This document shows positions 10,979-22,165 of a DNA stretch of 64,000 nt, in pieces; position 1 is the first letter of the stretch, and the number at the start of each line of letters is the position of its first letter. A model generated the notes under the pieces. The model saw only the letters and a program-made list of their open reading frames with translations. It had not been told where the DNA came from and ran no database searches. The position numbers were made by a program, and so were the translations under genes. This DNA is from Arachis hypogaea (lineage: Eukaryota > Streptophyta > Magnoliopsida > Fabales > Fabaceae), in the NCBI RefSeq assembly GCF_003086295.3, contig NC_092051.1:73161772-73225771 (forward strand), written 5' to 3'.

Positions 10979-12893
10979 ATTGTTCGAGTTTGGACAACTG
11001 ACGGTTCATCTTGTTGCTCAGATTAGGTAATTTTCTTTTTGTTTTCTTTTCAAAAAAAAAAAATTTTGCAAAAATATTTCGAAAATTTCTCATCTGTTTT
11101 CGAAAAAAATAAAAATGTTTTCAAAAATATGTTTTTCTTCAAAATTTTTTAAAAATGAATTCTAGTGTTTCATGAAGCATGTGAAGCCTGGCTGGCTGCA
11201 AAGCCATGTCTAAATTCTTTTGGACTGAGGCTTCCAAACCATCAGCATAGAGGCAAGTTACATATTTGATAAGTAATGAGCAGTATATTCTGATATCTTG
11301 CTGAAGCTTGGCTGGCCATTGGCCATGTCTAGTGTTTTGGACCGGAGCTTTCATTGAAAGCTTGGCTGGCTAGTGAGCCATGTCTAATTCCTGGACTGAA
11401 GCTTTAGACTAACATGGCAAGATTCCTGGAATTCATATTAAAAATTTTGAAATCCTTATTTTCCTTTTTCAATTAATTTTCGAAAAATCCAAAAAAATTT
11501 AGAAAATCATAAAAATCAAAAAATATTTTTTGTGTTTCTTGTTTGAGTCTTGAGTCATGTTATAAGTTTGGTGTCAATTGCATGTGCATCTTGCATTTTT
11601 TCGAAAATAATCATGCATTCATAGTGTTCTTCATGATATTCAAGTTGTTCTTGGTAAGTCTTCTTGTTTGATCTTTGCATGTGCATGTTTTGTGTCTTTT
11701 CTTGTTTTTCATATGCATTCTTGAATTCTTAGTGTCTAAGCATTAAAGAATTCTAAGTTTGGTGTCTTGCATGTTTTCTTTGCATTAAAAATTTTTTCAA
11801 AATTGTGTTCTTGATGTTCATCATGATCTTCATAGTGTTCTTGGTGTTCATCTTGACATTCATAGCATTCTTGCATGCATTCATTGTTTTGATCCATAAC
11901 TTTCATGCATTGCATCATTTTTCTTGTTTTTCTCTCTCATTATAAAAATTAAAAAAATCAAAAAAATATCTTTCCCTCTTTTCTCTCATAATTTCGAAAA
12001 TTAGATTTGACTTTTTCAAAAATTTTTAAAATCTAGTTGTTTTTATGAGTCAAATCAAATTTTCAATTTAAAAATCTTATCTTTTTCAAAATCTTTTTCA
12101 AAAATCAAATCTTTTTCATTTTTTTCTTAGTTATTTTCGAAAATTCTAAAAATATTTTTCAAAAATATTTTTCTTATTTGTATACCAAATTTTCGAAAAT
12201 AACAATAACAATTAATGTTTTGATTCAAAAATTTCAAGTTTGTTACTTACTTGTTAAGAAAGATTCAAACTTTGAGTTCTAGAATCATATCTTGTGATTT
12301 CTTATGAATCAAGTCATTAATTGTGATTTTAAAATTTAAATCTTTTTCAAAAACTAATTTCAATCATATCTTTTTAAAAATATCTTCTTATCTCATCTTT
12401 TTCAAAAATTTGATTTCAAAATATCTTTTCTAACTTCCTAACTTCTTATCTTTTCAAAATTTGTTTCAACTAATTAACTAACTTTTTGTTTGTTTCTTAT
12501 CTTTTTTAAAACTACCTAACTAACTCTCTCTCTCTCATTTTCGAAAATCCCTTCCTTCTTTTTCAAAATTTCTTTTTAATTAACTAATTATTTTAATTTT
12601 TAAATCTTAATTTTCGAAAACTACTAACATTTTTCAAAAACTATTTTCGAAAATCACTAACTCTTTTTCAAAAATTATTTTCGAAAATTCTCCCTCTCCC
12701 ATCTTATTCTATTTATTTATTCATTTACTAACATCTCATCTCACATCTCTGCCCTCCTTACAGTTGTGTTTCTTTCTTTACATCACATTCTTTGTCTCCC
12801 TCTTTTCTTCCACTCACAAAGGGATCCCTATACTGTGGTATAAAGGATCCATATTATTATTATTATTTTTTTCTGTGCCCTCTTCTTTGTCAT
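10979..12893 (+). other. Untranslated leader of Fi, with TTTTCGAAAA palindromes
   Basis: About 1.9 kb, strongly A/T-rich, no coding frame. The palindrome TTTCGAAA(A) appears about eleven times (near 11077, 11097, 11475, 11595, 11992, 12131, 12188, 12537, 12610, 12641, 12676). Direct repeats of a TGGCTGGC...GCCATGTCTA unit occur at 11180-11390, and ttgttcttgatgttcatc-type runs at 11810-11880. Confidence 0.75.
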
Positions 12894-15221
12894 ATGAGCA
12901 GGAGCAAGGACAAGAATATTCTTGTTGAAGCAGATCCAGAACCTGAAAGGACTTTGAAGAGAAAACTAAGAGAAGCTAAATTACAACAATCCAGAGATAA
13001 CCTTTCAGAAATTTTCGAACAGGAAGAGGAGATGGCAGCCGAAAATAATAATAATGCAAGGAGGATGCTTGGTGACTTTACTGCACCTAATTCCAATTTA
13101 CATGGAAGAAGCATCTCCATTCCTGCCATTGGAGCAAACAACTTTAAGCTGAAACCTCGATTAGTTTCTCTGATGCAGCAGAACTGCAAGTTTCATGGAC
13201 TTCCACCTGAAGATCCTTTTCAGTTCTTAACTGAATTCTTGCAGATATGTGATACTGTTAAGACTAATGGAGTAGATCCTTAAGTCTACAGGCTCATGCT
13301 TTTCCCTTTTGCTGTAAGAGACAGAGCTAGAATCTGGTTGGACTCTCAACCCAGAGACAGCCTGAACTCTTGGGATAAGCTGGTCAAGGCTTTCTTAGCC
13401 AAGTTCTTTCCTCCTCAAAAGCTTAGTAAACTTAGAGTGGACATTCAGACCTTCAGACAGAAAGAAGGTGAATCCCTCTATGAAGCTTGGGAGAGATACA
13501 AAGGACTGACCAAAAAGTGTCCTTCTGACATGCTTTCAGAATGGACCATCCTGGATATATTCTATGATGGTTTATCTGAGCTATCAAAGATGTCATTGGA
13601 TACTTCTGCAGGTGGATCCATTCACCTAAAGAAAACGCCTGTAGAAGCTCAAGAACTCATTGACATGGTTGCTAATAACCAGTTCATGTACACTTCTGAG
13701 AGGAACCCTGTGAGTAATGGAACGCCTATGAAGAAGGGAGTTCTTGAAATTGATACTCTGAATGCCATATTGGCTCAGAATAAAATATTGACTCAGCAAG
13801 TCAATATGATTTCCCAGAGTCTGAATGGATTGCAAGCTGCATCCAACAGTACTCAAGAGGCATCTTCTGAAGAAGAAGCTTATGATCCTGAGAACCCTGC
13901 AATAGCAGAGGTAAATTACATGGGTGAACCTTATGGAAACACCTATAACTCATTATGGAGAAATCATCCAAATTTCTCATGGAAGGATCAAAAGCCTCAA
14001 CAAGGCTTTAATAATGGTTGAAGAAACAGGTTTAGCAATGGCAAGCCTTTTCCATCATCCACTCAGCAACAGACAGAGAATTCTGAGCAGAACTCATCTA
14101 GCTTAGCAAACTTAGTCTCTGATCTATCTAAGGCCACAGTGAGTTTCATGAATGAAACAAGGTCTTCCATTAGAAATTTGGAAGCACAAGTGAGCCAGCT
14201 GAGTAAAAGGATCACTGAAATCCCTCCTAGTACTCTCCCAAGCAATACAGAAGAGAATCCAAAAGGAGAGTGCAAGGCCATTGACATAAGCATCATGGCC
14301 GAACCTGTAAGGGAAGGAGAGGACGTGAATCCCAAGGAGGAAGACCTCCTGGGACGTCCAGTGATCAATAAGGAGCTTCCTTCTGAGGAACCAAAGGACT
14401 CTGAGGCTCATCTAGAGACCATAGAGATTCCATTGAACCTCCTTATGCCATTCATGAGCTCTGATGAGTATTCCTCTTCTGAAGAGAATGAGGATGTTAC
14501 TGAAGAGCAAGCTGCCAAGTTCCTTGGTGCAATCATGAAGCTAAATGCCAAATTATTTGGTATTGAGACTTGGGAAGATGAACCTCCCTTGTTCACCAAT
14601 GAACTAAGTGATCTGGATCAACTGACATTGCCTCAGAAGAGACAGGATCCTGGAAAGTTCATAATACCTTATACCATAGGCACCATGATCTTTAAGGCTC
14701 TGTGTGACCTTGGTTCAGGAATAAACCTCATGCCCCTCTCTGTAATAGAGAAACTGGGAATCTATGGGGTGCAAGCTGCTAAAATCTCATTAGAGATGGC
14801 AGACAATTCAAGAAAACAGGCTTATGGACAAGTAGAGGACGTGTTAGTAAAGGTTGAAGGCCTTTACATCCCTGCTGATTTCATAGTCCTGGATACTGGA
14901 AAGGAAGAGGATGAATCCATCATCCTAGGAAGACCTTTCCTAGCCACAGCAAGAGCTGTGATTAATGTGGACAGAGGAGAATTAATCCTTCAATTGAATA
15001 AGGACAACCTTGTGTTTACAACTCAAGGATCTCTCTCTGCATCCATGGAGAGGAAGCATAAAAAGCTCCTCTCAAAGCAGAGTCAAACAAAGCCCCCACA
15101 GTCAAACTCTAAGTTTGGTGTTGGGAGGCCACAACCAAACTCTAAGTTTGGTGTTGAACTCCCATATCCAAACTCTAAGTTTGGTGTTGGAGAGTCTCAA
15201 CAATGCTCTGAACATCTGTGA
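12894..15221 (+). pseudogene. gag-protease of Fi, two in-frame stops
   Basis: One reading frame of about 775 codons from ATG 12894 (MSRSKDKN) to TGA 15219-15221, interrupted only by TAA 13281-13283 and TGA 14019-14021, with no frameshift. Residues about 130-330 are the retrotransposon gag core (LLFPF-type LMLFPFAVRDRARIWL, WDKLVKAFLAKFFPP, ESLYEAWERYK, DMVANNQ), the protein that would form the particle. The aspartic protease follows (CDLGSG at about codon 605, where Athila has CDLGA; ILGRPFLATARAVI flap-distal motif). The C-terminus has three 11-residue repeats with NSKFGV. There is no zinc knuckle I can see and no RT, RNase H or integrase. Such gag-only elements depend on enzymes of an autonomous relative. 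The upstream in-frame extension to 12792 is leader. Confidence 0.9.
15102..15200 (+). repeat. Three 33-bp repeats encoding NSKFGV units
   Basis: Repeats begin at 15102, 15135 and 15168, each containing caaactctaagtttggtgtt, translated as (S/P)NSKFGV plus four variable residues. The DNA core taagtttggtgtt equals the tract next to the 3' LTR of this element. Confidence 0.9.
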
Positions 15222-15278
15222 GGCTCCATGAGAGCCCACTGTTATATGTCGTTATATGTTCTATTAAAGAAGCGCTTG

Positions 15279-15294
15279 TTGGGAGGCAACCCAA
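15279..15294 (+). other. Conserved post-stop hairpin (Fi version)
   Basis: TTGGG-AGGCAA-CCCAA, 57 nt after the gag-protease stop. Stem bases differ from A-D (GGTGGG/CCCACC) but pairing is kept and the loop differs only A to G. Confidence 0.75.
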
Positions 15295-15431
15295 TTTTTA
15301 TTTATCTAACTATATTTTTCTTAGTTATATGTCTTTATAGGTTCATGATCATATGGAGTCACAAAATAAATATAAAAATTGAAAGCGGAATAAAAAACAG
15401 CAGAAGAAAAATCACACCCTGGAGGAAGCAT

Positions 15432-15612
15432 CTGCCTGGCGTTCAACGCCAGAACAGAGCATGGTTCTGGCGCTGAACACCCAAAATGAGCAACATCCTG
15501 GCGCTGAACGCCCAGAACAAGCATGGTTCTGGCGTTCAACGCCAGAAATGGCAACAAATGGGCGTTGAACGCCCAAAATGGGCACCAACCTGGCGCTGAA
15601 TGCCCAGAGTTG
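15432..15612 (+). repeat. Array of CTGGCGTTCAACGCCAG-type palindromes
   Basis: Perfect palindromic arms CTGGCGTT/AACGCCAG at 15436-15452, with further full or half copies (tggcgctgaacgccc, ttctggcgttcaacgccag, gggcgttgaacgccc). The same words occur in the Fi LTR (9516-9660, 17856-17990). Confidence 0.88.
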
Positions 15613-15670
15613 TGTGCAAGGGCATTTTACATGCCTAATGGGTGCAGGGATGTAAATCTTTGACACCTCA

Positions 15671-15757
15671 GAATCTGTGGACCCCACAGGATCATCTTAG
15701 GATCTGTGGACCCCACAGGATCATCTCAGGATCTGTGAATCTCACACGATCCCCACC
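15671..15757 (+). repeat. 29-bp tandem repeat, three copies
   Basis: Units begin at 15671, 15700 and 15729, core gatctgtggaccccacagg, itself with the arms ctgtgg/ccacag. The third copy is diverged. Confidence 0.8.
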
Positions 15758-16017
15758 CACCTCACCCTCCCTCTCTCCATTCATGATCATCCCTTCTGTT
15801 TTTCCATTCACCACTCACATCCATACACCACTACCTTCAAAATTCAACATCTCTCTCCCACCCAATCCCACCCATATGGCCAAATACACACATCCATCCA
15901 TCTCCTTCATATCTTCTTCTCCTTCTTCTATTCTTTCTTCTTTTGCTCGAGGGCGAGCAACATTCTAAGTTTGGTGTGGTAAAAGCATAGCTTTTTTGTT
16001 TTTTTTCATAACCATTG

Positions 16018-16089
16018 ATGGCACCTAAGGCCAGAGAAACCTCTAGAAAGAGGAAAGGGAAGACAAAAGCTTCCATCAAGGGTCTATAG
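16018..16089 (+). CDS. Short basic ORF, possible remnant of the env-position protein N-terminus (Fi)
   Basis: 23 codons, MAPKARETSRKRKGK..., ending at TAG 16087-16089, which is supplied by the tRNA-like sequence starting at 16080. The Lys/Arg-rich start and its position downstream of the main ORF and post-stop hairpin recall the basic starts of the env-position ORFs of B (MSDPKSKGKGKATIGK) and C (MATKKGKDKATPKPP). I infer that this is the beginning of such an ORF, cut short by acquisition of the tRNA fragment. It could equally be a chance ORF, being very short. Confidence 0.4.
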   Translation: MAPKARETSRKRKGKTKASIKGL

Positions 16090-16130
16090 CTCAGTGGTAG
16101 AACATTTGACTGCAAATCAAGAGATCCCTA
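16080..16130 (+). pseudogene. tRNA-Cys(GCA) 5' fragment embedded in Fi
   Basis: The 5' part of a nuclear tRNA-Cys: acceptor start GGGTCTA, A box TAGCTCAGTGG (16087-16097), D loop, anticodon stem-loop with GCA at 16112-16114 (ttgactGCAaatcaa). Homology stops after gagatc; the variable loop, T arm (B box GGTTCGA) and 3' acceptor are missing. It cannot fold as a tRNA, nor support normal polymerase III transcription without the B box. Confidence 0.82.
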
Positions 16131-17465
16131 AGATACCTCAGGGGAGACATTTTCTTCCACACAATTATTGGAAGCAACTAAGGGTGGAACATCAAGAGCA
16201 CTCCATCATGCTCCATGAAATAAGAGAAGATCAAAAAGCAATGAGGGAGGAGCAACAAAGATAAGGAAGAGACATAGAAGAGCTCAAGGACATTATTGGT
16301 TCCTCAAGAAGGAAACGCCACCATCACTAAGGAGGATTCATTCCTTGTTCTTATTTCTTCTGTTTTTCGTTTTCTATGTTGTGTGCTTATCTATGTTTGT
16401 GTCTTCATTACATGATCATTAGTAGTTAGTAACTTTGTCTTAAAGTTATGAATGTCCTATGAATCCATCACCTCTCTTAAATGAAAAATGTTTTAATTCA
16501 AAAGAACAAGAAGTACATGAGTTTCGAATTTATCCTTGAACTTAGTTTAATTATATTGATGTGGTGACAATGCTTCTTGTTTTCTGAATGTATGCTTGAA
16601 CAATGCATATGTCTTTTGAAGTTATTGTTTAAGAATGTTAAATATGTTGGCTCTTGAAAGAATGATGACTAGGAGACATGTTATTTGATAATCTGAAAAA
16701 TCATAAAAATGATTCTTGAAGCAAGAAAAAGCAGCAAAGAACAAAGCTTGCAAAAAAAAAAAAAATAGGCGAAAAAAAAATAGAAAAAAAAATAGAAAGA
16801 AAAAGCAAGCAGAAAAAGCCAAAAGCTCTTAAAACCAAGAGGCAAGAGCAAAAAGCCAATAACCCTTAAAACCAAAAGGCAAGGGCAAATAAAAAGGATC
16901 CCAAGGCTTTGAGCATCAGTGGATAGGAGGGCCTAGGAATAAAATCCTGGTCTAAGCGGCTAAACCAAGCTGTCCCTAACCATGTGCTTGTGGCGTGAAG
17001 GTGTCAAGTGAAAACTTGAGACCGAGTGGTTTAAGTCAAGGTCCAAAGCAAAAGAAGAGTGTGCTTAAGAACCTTGGACACCTCTAATTGGGGACTTTAG
17101 CAAAGCTGAGTCACAATCTGAAAAGGTTCACCCAATTATGTGTCTGTGGCATTTATGTATCCGGTGGTAATACTGGAAAACAAAGTGCTTAGGGCCACGG
17201 CCAAGACTCATAAAATAGCTGTGTTCAAGAATCATCATACTGAACTAGGAGAGTCAATAACATTATCTAAACTCTGAATTCCTATAGAGCCAATCATTCT
17301 GAACTTTAATGGATAAAGTGAGATGCCAAAACTATTCAAGAGGCAAAAAGCTATAAGTCCGGCTCATATGATTGAAGCTCTATTTCATTGATAGTTTGAA
17401 ATTTATAGTATATTCTCTTCTTTTTATCCTATTTGATTTTCAGTTGCTTGGGGACAAGCAACAAT
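16131..17465 (+). other. 3' internal region of Fi, non-coding
   Basis: RT-RNaseH-integrase would be expected in an autonomous relative but is absent. The start resembles degraded coding sequence (a stretch rich in gaa/aga codons with stops). An A-rich run lies at 16755-16800 and a mixed low-complexity tail runs to 17440. No gene supported. Confidence 0.65.
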
Positions 17466-17480
17466 TTAAGTTTGGTGTTG
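17466..17480 (+). other. Polypurine-like tract of Fi
   Basis: taagtttggtgttg lies directly against the 3' LTR start at 17481. It is only moderately purine-rich, but it is the plus-strand priming position and recurs inside the element (15102-15200, 15965, 11752). Confidence 0.6.
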
Positions 17481-19207
17481 TGATGAGCGGATAATTTATA
17501 CGCTTTTTGACATTGTTTTTAGTATGTTTTTAGTAGGATCTAGTTACTTTTAGGGATGTTTTCATTAGTTTTTATGTTAAATTCACATTTCTGGACTTTA
17601 CTATGAGTTTGTGTGTTTTTCTGTGATTTCAGGTATTTTCTGACTGAAATTGAGGGACTTGAGCAAAAATCAGATTCAGAGGTTGAAGAAGGACCGCTGA
17701 TGCTGTTGGATTCTGACCTCCCTGCACTCAAAGTGGATTTTCTGGAGCTACAAAACTTGAAATGGCGCGCTTCCAATTGCGTTGGAAAGTCGACATCCAG
17801 GGCTTTCCAGCAATATATAATAGTCCATACTTTGCCCAAGTTTAGATGACGCAAACTGGCGTTCAACGCCAGCTCTCTACCCAATTCTGGAGTTCAGCGC
17901 CAGAAATGGATCAAAAACCAGAGTTGAATGCCAGAAAAGGATCGAAACCTGGCGTGCAGCTCCACAAATGGCCTCTGCACGTGGAAAGTTAAAGCTCAGT
18001 CCAAGCACACACCAAGTGGGCCCCGGAAGTGGATTTATGCATCAATTACTTACTTCTGTAAACCCTAGTAGCTAGTTTATTATAAATAGGACCTTTTACT
18101 ATTGTATTAGTCATCTTTGGATGCCTGGTTCTTAGATCAGAGGGGCTGGCCATTCGACCATGCCTGGACCTTTCACTTATGTATTTTTAACGGTAGAATT
18201 TCTACACTCCATAGATTAAGGTGTGGAGCTCTGCTGTTCCTCAAAGATTAATGCAAAGTACTACTGTTTTCTATTCAATTCATCTTATTTCGCTTCTAAG
18301 ATATTCATTCGCTCTTCAACCTGAATGTGATGAACGTGACAATCATCATCATTCCCTATGAACGCGTGCCTGACAACCACTTCCGTTCTACCTTCGACTG
18401 AATGAGTATCTCTTAGATCTCTTAATCAGAATCTTCGTGGTGTAAGCTAGAATGATGGCGGCATTCAAGAGAATCCGGAAAGTCTAAACCTTGTCTGTGG
18501 TATTCCGAGTAGGATTCAATGAATGAATGACTGTGACGAGCTCCAAACTCGCGATTGCGGGGCGTTAGTGACAGACGCAAAAGGATAGTAAATCCTATTC
18601 CAGCATGATCGAGAACCGACAGATGAATAGCCGTGCCGTGACAGGGTGCGTTGACCATTTTCATTGAGAGGATAAGATGAAGCCATTGACAAGGGTGATG
18701 CCTCCAGGCGATTAGCCGTGCCGTGACAGGGCATTTGGATCATTTTCCCGAGAGAAGACCGAAAGTAGCCATTGACAATGGTGATGTATCACATAAAGCC
18801 AGCCATGGAAAGGAGTAAGACTGATTGGATGAAGATAGCAGGAAAGCAGAGGTTCAGAGGAATGAAAGCATCTCCATTCGCTTATCTGAAATTCTCTCCG
18901 ATGAATTACATAAGTATTTCTATCCCTATTTTATTATATTATGTTCGAAAACTCCATAACCATTTGATATCCTCCTGACTGAGATTTACAAGGTGACCAT
19001 AGCTTGCTTCATACCGACAATCTCCGTGGGATTCGACCCTTACTCACGTAAGGTATTACTTGGACGACCCAGTGCACTTGCTGGTTAGTTATGCGAAGTT
19101 GTGAAGATATGTTTAGACCATGGTCCTCTGCATCCATTTCTGGTGCCATTGCCAGGGAATCAATTTCGAACAACAATTCACAACCTGAGTAGCAATTTCG
19201 CATACCA
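17481..19207 (+). repeat. 3' LTR of Fi
   Basis: 1727 bp, TGATGAGCGG...GCATACCA, collinear with 9141-10862. It differs by scattered substitutions plus an 11-nt segment near 19105 (gatatgtttag) that the 5' LTR lacks. TATA box at 18081. Confidence 0.93.
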
Positions 19208-19212
19208 GCGGT

Positions 19213-20527
19213 GACCAAAGATTCCGGTGGCCGCGGCGGCAGATGAAAAGTCCCTCCTCCGTGCGTCACTCTTTCCCACACGTCTCGCCCTTCCCCTCTG
19301 CGTTTCGTGATTCTAGCAGCGATGCGGGCTTAGACAGAATCAAAATCAACGATGTCATCTCCTCCTCTTATGTGCAACAACGACGATGGAGCTTCTGCGA
19401 TGGTGATCAGGCGCAACCCGCTACGGCAACAGGACCGAACCGTGCCTCCCTCCGTTGATTCTCGCGACGCTCATTCTGTGTGTGTCTCTCTCTCACTCTC
19501 ACGTGCAGCACAACAACGGCGGCGGTAAGGTCTCGGCCGCGTCGCTCCTTCCTCCTCCCTCTCTTCTCCTCCGTCTTCCCCTTTCCTCTTCTGTTTCCCT
19601 TTCTTTTTTTGTATGTATGTACGATTAGGGATTTAGGTAGCAATTAGGGATTCAGGAGTTTTGTGATATATATATATATATAGGGAATATAGCAATTTTA
19701 CAAAATATTTGAGATAGTATGATAATTTAGGATTCAAATATAATCTTGTAAAAATTAATTTTGGAACACATATAACTTTATTAATTTATCAATAAGTTCA
19801 AATAATTATTTCTAATTTAAATCATAAAATGAACATACTAATCTCATTTTTATAAAATACAGCTTAAATCCGAGAATATCAATTATTCAGATTATATGAT
19901 ATAATTTTTTCATTATTTTCTATTACCAAAACTTTAATTCTAATTTATATAAAATAACTAACTATAGTAAAGGTTGTACATAAACCTTAATTAAATTAAA
20001 CCCAAAGTATTTATAAAAATCAATTTAATCATTTTCTAGTAAATTAATCTCTAAGAGCTCAAACTAATAAAATAAATCATAATTTATTCATAATTGAAAT
20101 TTTCTTAAATTTAATTATATAACACCTTCATTCGTGAATTCTAATTTGAAATTATATAAAATAACCAATTATAAGAATTTACACAAAAATATTAATTGAA
20201 TTAACTCCAAATATTAGTAAACTAATTTAATTACTCTCAATTGATTAATTTATAAAATAAGATATCAAATCAATAAAATAAATTGTAACCTTTTCAGAAT
20301 AAAAGTTACTTAAATTAAATTATACAATTCTTTCTTATTTTTTAATTACTAAAATTATACAAAATATTCTATTATAATAAGATTACTTAAAAATATTAAT
20401 TGATTTCAAAATAAAACTATCTCCGAATCTATTTAATTATTTCTAACAAAATAATTTCTAAAATTATAAAGTTTAAACTTAATAATATAAAATCACAATT
20501 TATTTATATTTAGATTTTCAAAAATGC
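19213..20527. other. Right arm of S: GC-rich leader-like block, then A/T-rich
   Basis: 19213-19600 is G/C-rich with gcggccgc and cggcggcggtaag words and a long CT-run on plus (GA-run on minus), resembling a plant promoter or 5' untranslated region. From 19640 to 20527 the sequence is very A/T-rich without ORFs. It joins 9136 directly once Fi is removed. Confidence 0.6.
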
Positions 20528-20543
20528 GGGATGTTACATTATG

Positions 20544-21586
20544 TGGACAATCTAATGAAGAACGTAGCATGAAGGAGATACTAGAAACTCTAATGGATAG
20601 TACGGAGCATGACTTTGTACTGGAACAAGTGGAGGAAGCCGTAATTATCGAAGAAGAAGAATTGGTTGAAGACTTAGGAGATGCTGAACCTCCATGGGAA
20701 TCAAGAATTGTGGAGAATTTCGCCGAGCAGTTTTCAAGTGATGCTAAGGAGGATAGTACACAACCCACGAAGCATATATCTTATGAAGAACTGGACGGAA
20801 CAGCTCAAGAAGCAAGTTTCCTTGGTAATGATCATCATGAATTAAGCTCTCCTAGTAATGAACTTGCATCCGCAAGTGAATTCTTTGAGATTGAAGAATC
20901 TTTCCCAGGTGAATACGAAGATGATGCGGAGGTAGACTTTTCTCAACCCCCAATTTATGACTTGAGTGATGAGGAAGATATCGAAGACTTTGATCAAGAC
21001 GTGGTTGCAGTTAAAGAAGTTTACAAAGAAGTGGAGGAATTCACAGAAGAATACAAGGGAGTAGAGCTTGCAAAACCACTAGAAACACCTATCCCAAGGC
21101 CATTACCACCCAATACAAACTTCAAGTGGGTAAAATCCTTAGCCTTTATCTTTACTTTTCCACTTTGAATATGGTTGGCTTGAAACAGATGGCCAGCTTA
21201 GAGCTCTTTGCGGCTTAAAGAGTAAGAGGGAAATGGCTCGCACTCAGAGCTGGTATACAAGATTCAATAAAGCTCCACGCTTCAATTTGAGGTACAAGGA
21301 TTGGTTTCAAGTTTGATTGAATGGGTCTCGGAAGATTTTTGGTCATCTTAGTGAGAATTCAAATTCCGTACTACCCGACTGGAAAAATGTAAATCAAGAC
21401 AAAGATGGGTACAGAAGCACGGTTTGGGATCCTGGAATTTATCCTGATAAACAATACTCCTGGAGTCTGAAAACCTGCTCTAACTTGCTCGAAGGCTTTA
21501 CTTGCCTAGTATGGGACCCCGGAGGTTATTGGAATTGCAAACGTTGGTGGAGATTTTTGGATGATTTTAAGCATAAGCTACCATGA
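20544..21586 (+). pseudogene. ORF1 C-terminal part, unknown acidic/WDPG protein (element B)
   Basis: Continuation of the ORF broken at 5535. The segment to 21166 is highly acidic (FEIEESFPGEYEDDAEVD, EEDIEDFDQD), followed by KWVK. A single extra T near 21165 shifts the frame; then TGA at 21314-21316 interrupts the Trp-rich domain; the end (21317-21586) carries WDPGIYPDKQ, CLVWDPGGYW and WWRFLDDFKHK. It is the counterpart of 1428-731 (minus) in element D. An apparent ATG start at 20524 lies in the S terminus and is not real. Function is unknown; the pattern is a Tyr/Pro-rich N-terminus, an acidic middle and a compact Trp/Cys C-terminal domain. It replaces gag-pol in this element. Confidence 0.75.
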
Positions 21587-21635
21587 CAGGGAGCTCAACA
21601 AATGTCTAACTTAAGGATTTTAACTAAAAGTGCTA

Positions 21636-21653
21636 GGTGGGAGACAACCCACC
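21636..21653 (+). other. Conserved post-stop hairpin (element B)
   Basis: GGTGGG-AGACAA-CCCACC, 49 nt after the ORF1 stop, followed by atggtatgatcg as in A and C. Confidence 0.8.
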
Positions 21654-21804
21654 ATGGTATGATCGTTCCTTTTTCAATTTTAATTTTATTTTATTTTGTT
21701 TGTTTTTTGTTTTATTTTACTTTATTTTATTGTACCTGGATTTATTCATAACATCCGCATCTGCATTTTACATTCTGCATACTTTTTCATAAAAAAAAAT
21801 CACC

Positions 21805-22165
21805 CCACGCGTGGGCGTCGACTCAAAATCGACGTCACAATCCAACGCCTAGAAAGTTGGGCTGGAATCGTGTGGCTGTTATGCATTAGGCATAATTTGG
21901 GCCACGCGTTCGCGTCAGTGACGCGAACGCGTCACTTTCACTTCACACACACACCACACGTACGCGTCGCATGGAAATTATTGCCCCCTCAATTGGAACA
22001 GAGAGATGTGCCAAAACGACGCTAGAATTGCGTGTTTAGCACAATTTTGAGCGACGCGTACGCGTTCCCCACGCGTACGCGTTCCCCACGCGTACGCGTC
22101 ACTTTCATCATCCCTCAACCGCCTCATCCACGCGTTCGCATGAGCCACACGTCCGTGTGGATTTG
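21805..22165 (+). repeat. CG-rich palindromic motif array (element B internal)
   Basis: Includes three close copies of CCACGCGTACGCGT at 22050-22100 and isolated acgcgaacgcgtc words. It sits at the same place, after the hairpin, as the arrays in A, C and D. Confidence 0.85.

Larger units (their letters stand above)
9141..19207 (+). mobile_element. Element Fi: FIDEL-like non-autonomous (gag-protease only) Athila-type element
   Basis: Two long LTRs (9141-10862 and 17481-19207) start TGAT and end ACCA, flanked by the exact 5-bp duplication GCGGT (9136-9140 and 19208-19212). A perfect tRNA-Asp PBS follows the 5' LTR. Internal content is a long A/T-rich leader, one gag-protease frame with two stops, then 2.2 kb without RT, RNase H or integrase. 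The LTR sequence closely resembles what I remember of the abundant Arachis element FIDEL; the name is from memory. By-eye comparison shows the LTRs nearly collinear with scattered, mostly transition differences, so this is among the younger insertions and the innermost one. Confidence 0.92.
5536..20538 (-). mobile_element. Insertion S: probable giant solo LTR, split by element Fi
   Basis: Ends are an exact 11-bp inverted repeat, TGTAACATCCC (5536-5546) and GGGATGTTACA (20528-20538), flanked by TCATG (5531-5535) and TTATG (20539-20543), a 5-bp target duplication with one transition. Removing S plus one duplication restores B's reading frame across a Ser-Cys-Gly codon run. Without Fi, S is about 4.9 kb. 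TG...CA ends plus a 5-bp duplication fit a solo LTR. LTRs starting TGTAAC(A/C)CCC are common in plant Ty3/gypsy elements; I infer minus orientation from the gene-like leader and splice-like sequence. No second copy of its ends lies inside, so it is not a full element. A terminal-inverted-repeat DNA transposon is the alternative. Confidence 0.7.

Noticed and set aside
5536..20538. S as a CACTA or Mutator transposon
   Set aside because: CACTA elements make 3-bp and Mutator about 9-bp duplications with long inverted repeats; here the duplication is 5 bp and ends are TG...CA. Not fully excluded as another TIR type.
20524..20541. ATG at 20524 as start of the acidic ORF in B
   Set aside because: The first codons lie in the terminal repeat of S; the true frame comes from 5535 before insertion.
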